Source of the DNA: Candidatus Delongbacteria bacterium
GTDB taxonomy: Bacteria; Delongbacteria; UBA4055
DNA: 14,432 nt
Assembly: GCA_027858795.1 (NCBI GenBank)
Contig: JAQICF010000208.1
Span: 1-14,432, forward strand
Reading direction: 5' to 3'
A model generated the notes under the pieces. That model ran no database searches and was not told the DNA's origin. It worked only from the letters and a program-made list of their open reading frames with translations. Below are positions 13,734 to 14,432 of this stretch, in pieces. Numbering within the stretch: the first letter of the stretch is position 1; the number at the start of each line of letters is the position of its first letter. The translations under genes were made by a program, and so were the position numbers.

Positions 13734-13757
13734 AATTCTACATAAATTTTCACAAAT

Positions 13758-13786
13758 TTTGTATGTCCAGCAAGACAAAATGTAAA
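13758..13786 (-). promoter_or_regulatory. Candidate promoter for the cupin-YkgJ(-arcA) genes
   Basis: On the minus strand, TTTACA (13786-13781, 5 of 6 to consensus) is followed after exactly 17 bases by TACAAA (13763-13758, 4 of 6), about 93 bases before the cupin start. The -35 hexamer lies inside the left arm of the inverted repeat at 13778-13785, so a bound repressor would block it. Confidence 0.45.
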
Positions 13787-13822
13787 TTATACTTGACATT
13801 TAGACGGCAATAGATTACATTT
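13778..13822. promoter_or_regulatory. Candidate operator: inverted repeat AAATGTAA ... TTACATTT
   Basis: Perfect 8-bp arms lie at 13778-13785 and 13815-13822, and a near copy of the right arm, TGACATTT, lies between them (13794-13801). The left arm overlaps the -35 of the minus-strand promoter; the right arm overlaps the -10 of the plus-strand promoter; the middle copy overlaps the plus -35. This arrangement suits a repressor controlling both directions, most simply the HTH protein encoded next to it. Confidence 0.45.
13793..13821 (+). promoter_or_regulatory. Promoter for the HTH regulator-membrane protein pair
   Basis: A perfect -35 TTGACA (13793-13798), a 17-base spacer and a -10 TACATT (13816-13821, 4 of 6) lie 24 bases before the start codon, so the leader is very short. 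This is the best promoter match in the window. Confidence 0.7.
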
Positions 13823-13845
13823 GTTTTATTATCAATGGAGGAAGA

Positions 13846-14055
13846 ATGAATCTAACTAATAGTTTAAAAGTATGGAGAGCTAAATTTGATATTACTCAGG
13901 ATGATCTCAGTAAAGAAGTTGGATTGAGTAGACAGACTATACATTCCATAGAAAAGGGAAAATTCGTACCATCAATTGTATCAGCAATAAAAATTGCAAG
14001 GTATTTTAAAACTAACATCGAAGAAATATTCTATTTAAAGGAGGAAGAAAAATGA
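13846..14055 (+). CDS. Small Xre/Cro-family HTH transcriptional regulator
   Basis: A 69-residue protein that is almost entirely one HTH_3 DNA-binding domain. The helix-turn-helix is ITQDDLSKEVGLSRQTIHSI (about 16-35), followed by EKGKFVPSIVSAIKIARYF and IEEIFYLKEE, typical of the short YgzD/Cro-like regulators. No effector domain is present. A GGAGGA site lies 5-6 bases before the ATG. Its stop overlaps the start of the membrane-protein gene (ATGA), and it is likely to bind the inverted repeat in its own promoter and control the divergent cupin gene as well. Tiny regulators of this kind are often paired with a small membrane protein. Confidence 0.92.
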   Translation: MNLTNSLKVWRAKFDITQDDLSKEVGLSRQTIHSIEKGKFVPSIVSAIKIARYFKTNIEEIFYLKEEEK

Positions 14056-14387
14056 AGTTAAAAGGAAATTATTATTTTTTTTATGGCATGCAGTTTATAT
14101 CAGGTATTTTAACTTATTTTTTATGTCAACAATATGGTTTATCAGGGATAGCTTTAGGTTTTATACCTTTCTCCTTAGCTATGCTCTTGGTAATTCCAGG
14201 TCATAAACCAGATGAGAGAGAAATGGATATTTTTCATAAGAGCAATAGTTATGAAACCATCTTTGTAGCTGTCATCATGGCAATGGTTTATTTATTTCTA
14301 CCGGATGTGAATTGGTTCTACATTTTTGTTGCTTCGATTAGCATAGTAAGAGGAGTGATTGGTCTTATTTTATGTATTGTGAAATAA
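14052..14387 (+). CDS. Small four-helix membrane protein paired with the HTH regulator
   Basis: A 111-residue hydrophobic protein with about four membrane helices (roughly 8-26, 30-49, 68-84 and 88-110). The loop after helix 2 holds KPDEREMDIFHKS (52-64). DERE-type loops of this kind occur in short membrane proteins of the DUF2178/DUF3796 sort, which are often encoded beside Cro-like regulators; I assign it to that general group from pattern only. It overlaps the regulator gene by 4 bases, so it is translated with it. The ribosome-binding site AAGGAGGAAG lies in the regulator's last codons. Function is unknown; a role in sensing or in setting regulator activity is possible. Confidence 0.75.
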   Translation: MKLKGNYYFFYGMQFISGILTYFLCQQYGLSGIALGFIPFSLAMLLVIPGHKPDEREMDIFHKSNSYETIFVAVIMAMVYLFLPDVNWFYIFVASISIVRGVIGLILCIVK

Positions 14388-14432
14388 AATTTCACGATCT
14401 ATATATCCCCGGATAAGAAATTTCATACCTGA

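Noticed and set aside
14387..14425. Direct repeat AAATTTCA at 14387-14394 and 14418-14425 as a possible target-site duplication
   Set aside because: Eight AT-rich bases recur easily by chance here and nothing that looks like a mobile element lies between them.

Overview
The window is AT-rich, densely packed bacterial DNA. Its metabolic genes are those of an anaerobe that runs the C4-dicarboxylate branch of the TCA cycle through soluble iron-sulfur enzymes: an Hdr-type electron-transfer module, an anchor-less fumarate reductase and an oxygen-labile class I fumarase. There is no rRNA, tRNA, transposase, CRISPR array or phage gene. The mix of genes and intergenic palindromes would fit an uncultured anaerobe of the FCB group (Cloacimonetes- or Marinimicrobia-like), but that placement is a guess.

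From about 11.4 kb down to 1, on the minus strand, there is one metabolic block in transcription order: hdrA (with a fused, cysteine-poor MvhD-like tail), hdrC, hdrB, a fumarate reductase/succinate dehydrogenase iron-sulfur subunit, its flavoprotein, a clear terminator hairpin, sucC, sucD, class I fumarase alpha and beta, and a malic enzyme cut by the window edge. Together these enzymes link succinyl-CoA, succinate, fumarate, malate and pyruvate. I see no SdhC/SdhD-type membrane anchor. The five Hdr and reductase genes look like one soluble complex. In it, electrons would pass between HdrA, the ferredoxin-like HdrC, the double-CCG protein HdrB and the fumarate reductase. The pathway could run reductively (succinate or propionate formation) or oxidatively (syntrophic propionate or amino-acid breakdown); the sequence does not decide which.

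From 11.4 to 11.75 kb lies a gene-free stretch holding the likely hdr promoter, a 14-bp tandem repeat and a repeated palindromic element. From 13.67 kb down to 11.75 kb, also on the minus strand, are a single-domain cupin, a small YkgJ-like cysteine-cluster protein and an arginine deiminase (arcA) without other arginine-deiminase-pathway genes. A divergent control region at 13.67-13.85 kb has face-to-face promoters that overlap the two arms of an inverted repeat. It separates the cupin from a plus-strand pair, a small HTH regulator and a four-helix membrane protein, whose reading frames overlap by 4 bp.

The intergenic spaces carry an unusual set of small repeats. There is a twin-hairpin element in two near-identical copies 10 kb apart. 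Two more palindromes have different stem sequences but the same CTACG-type tail. There are heptamer tandem arrays, one running through the sucD stop codon. A further twin-hairpin element supplies the last codons of the YkgJ-like gene. These repeats and the Hdr-linked fumarate reductase are the parts most worth a second look.
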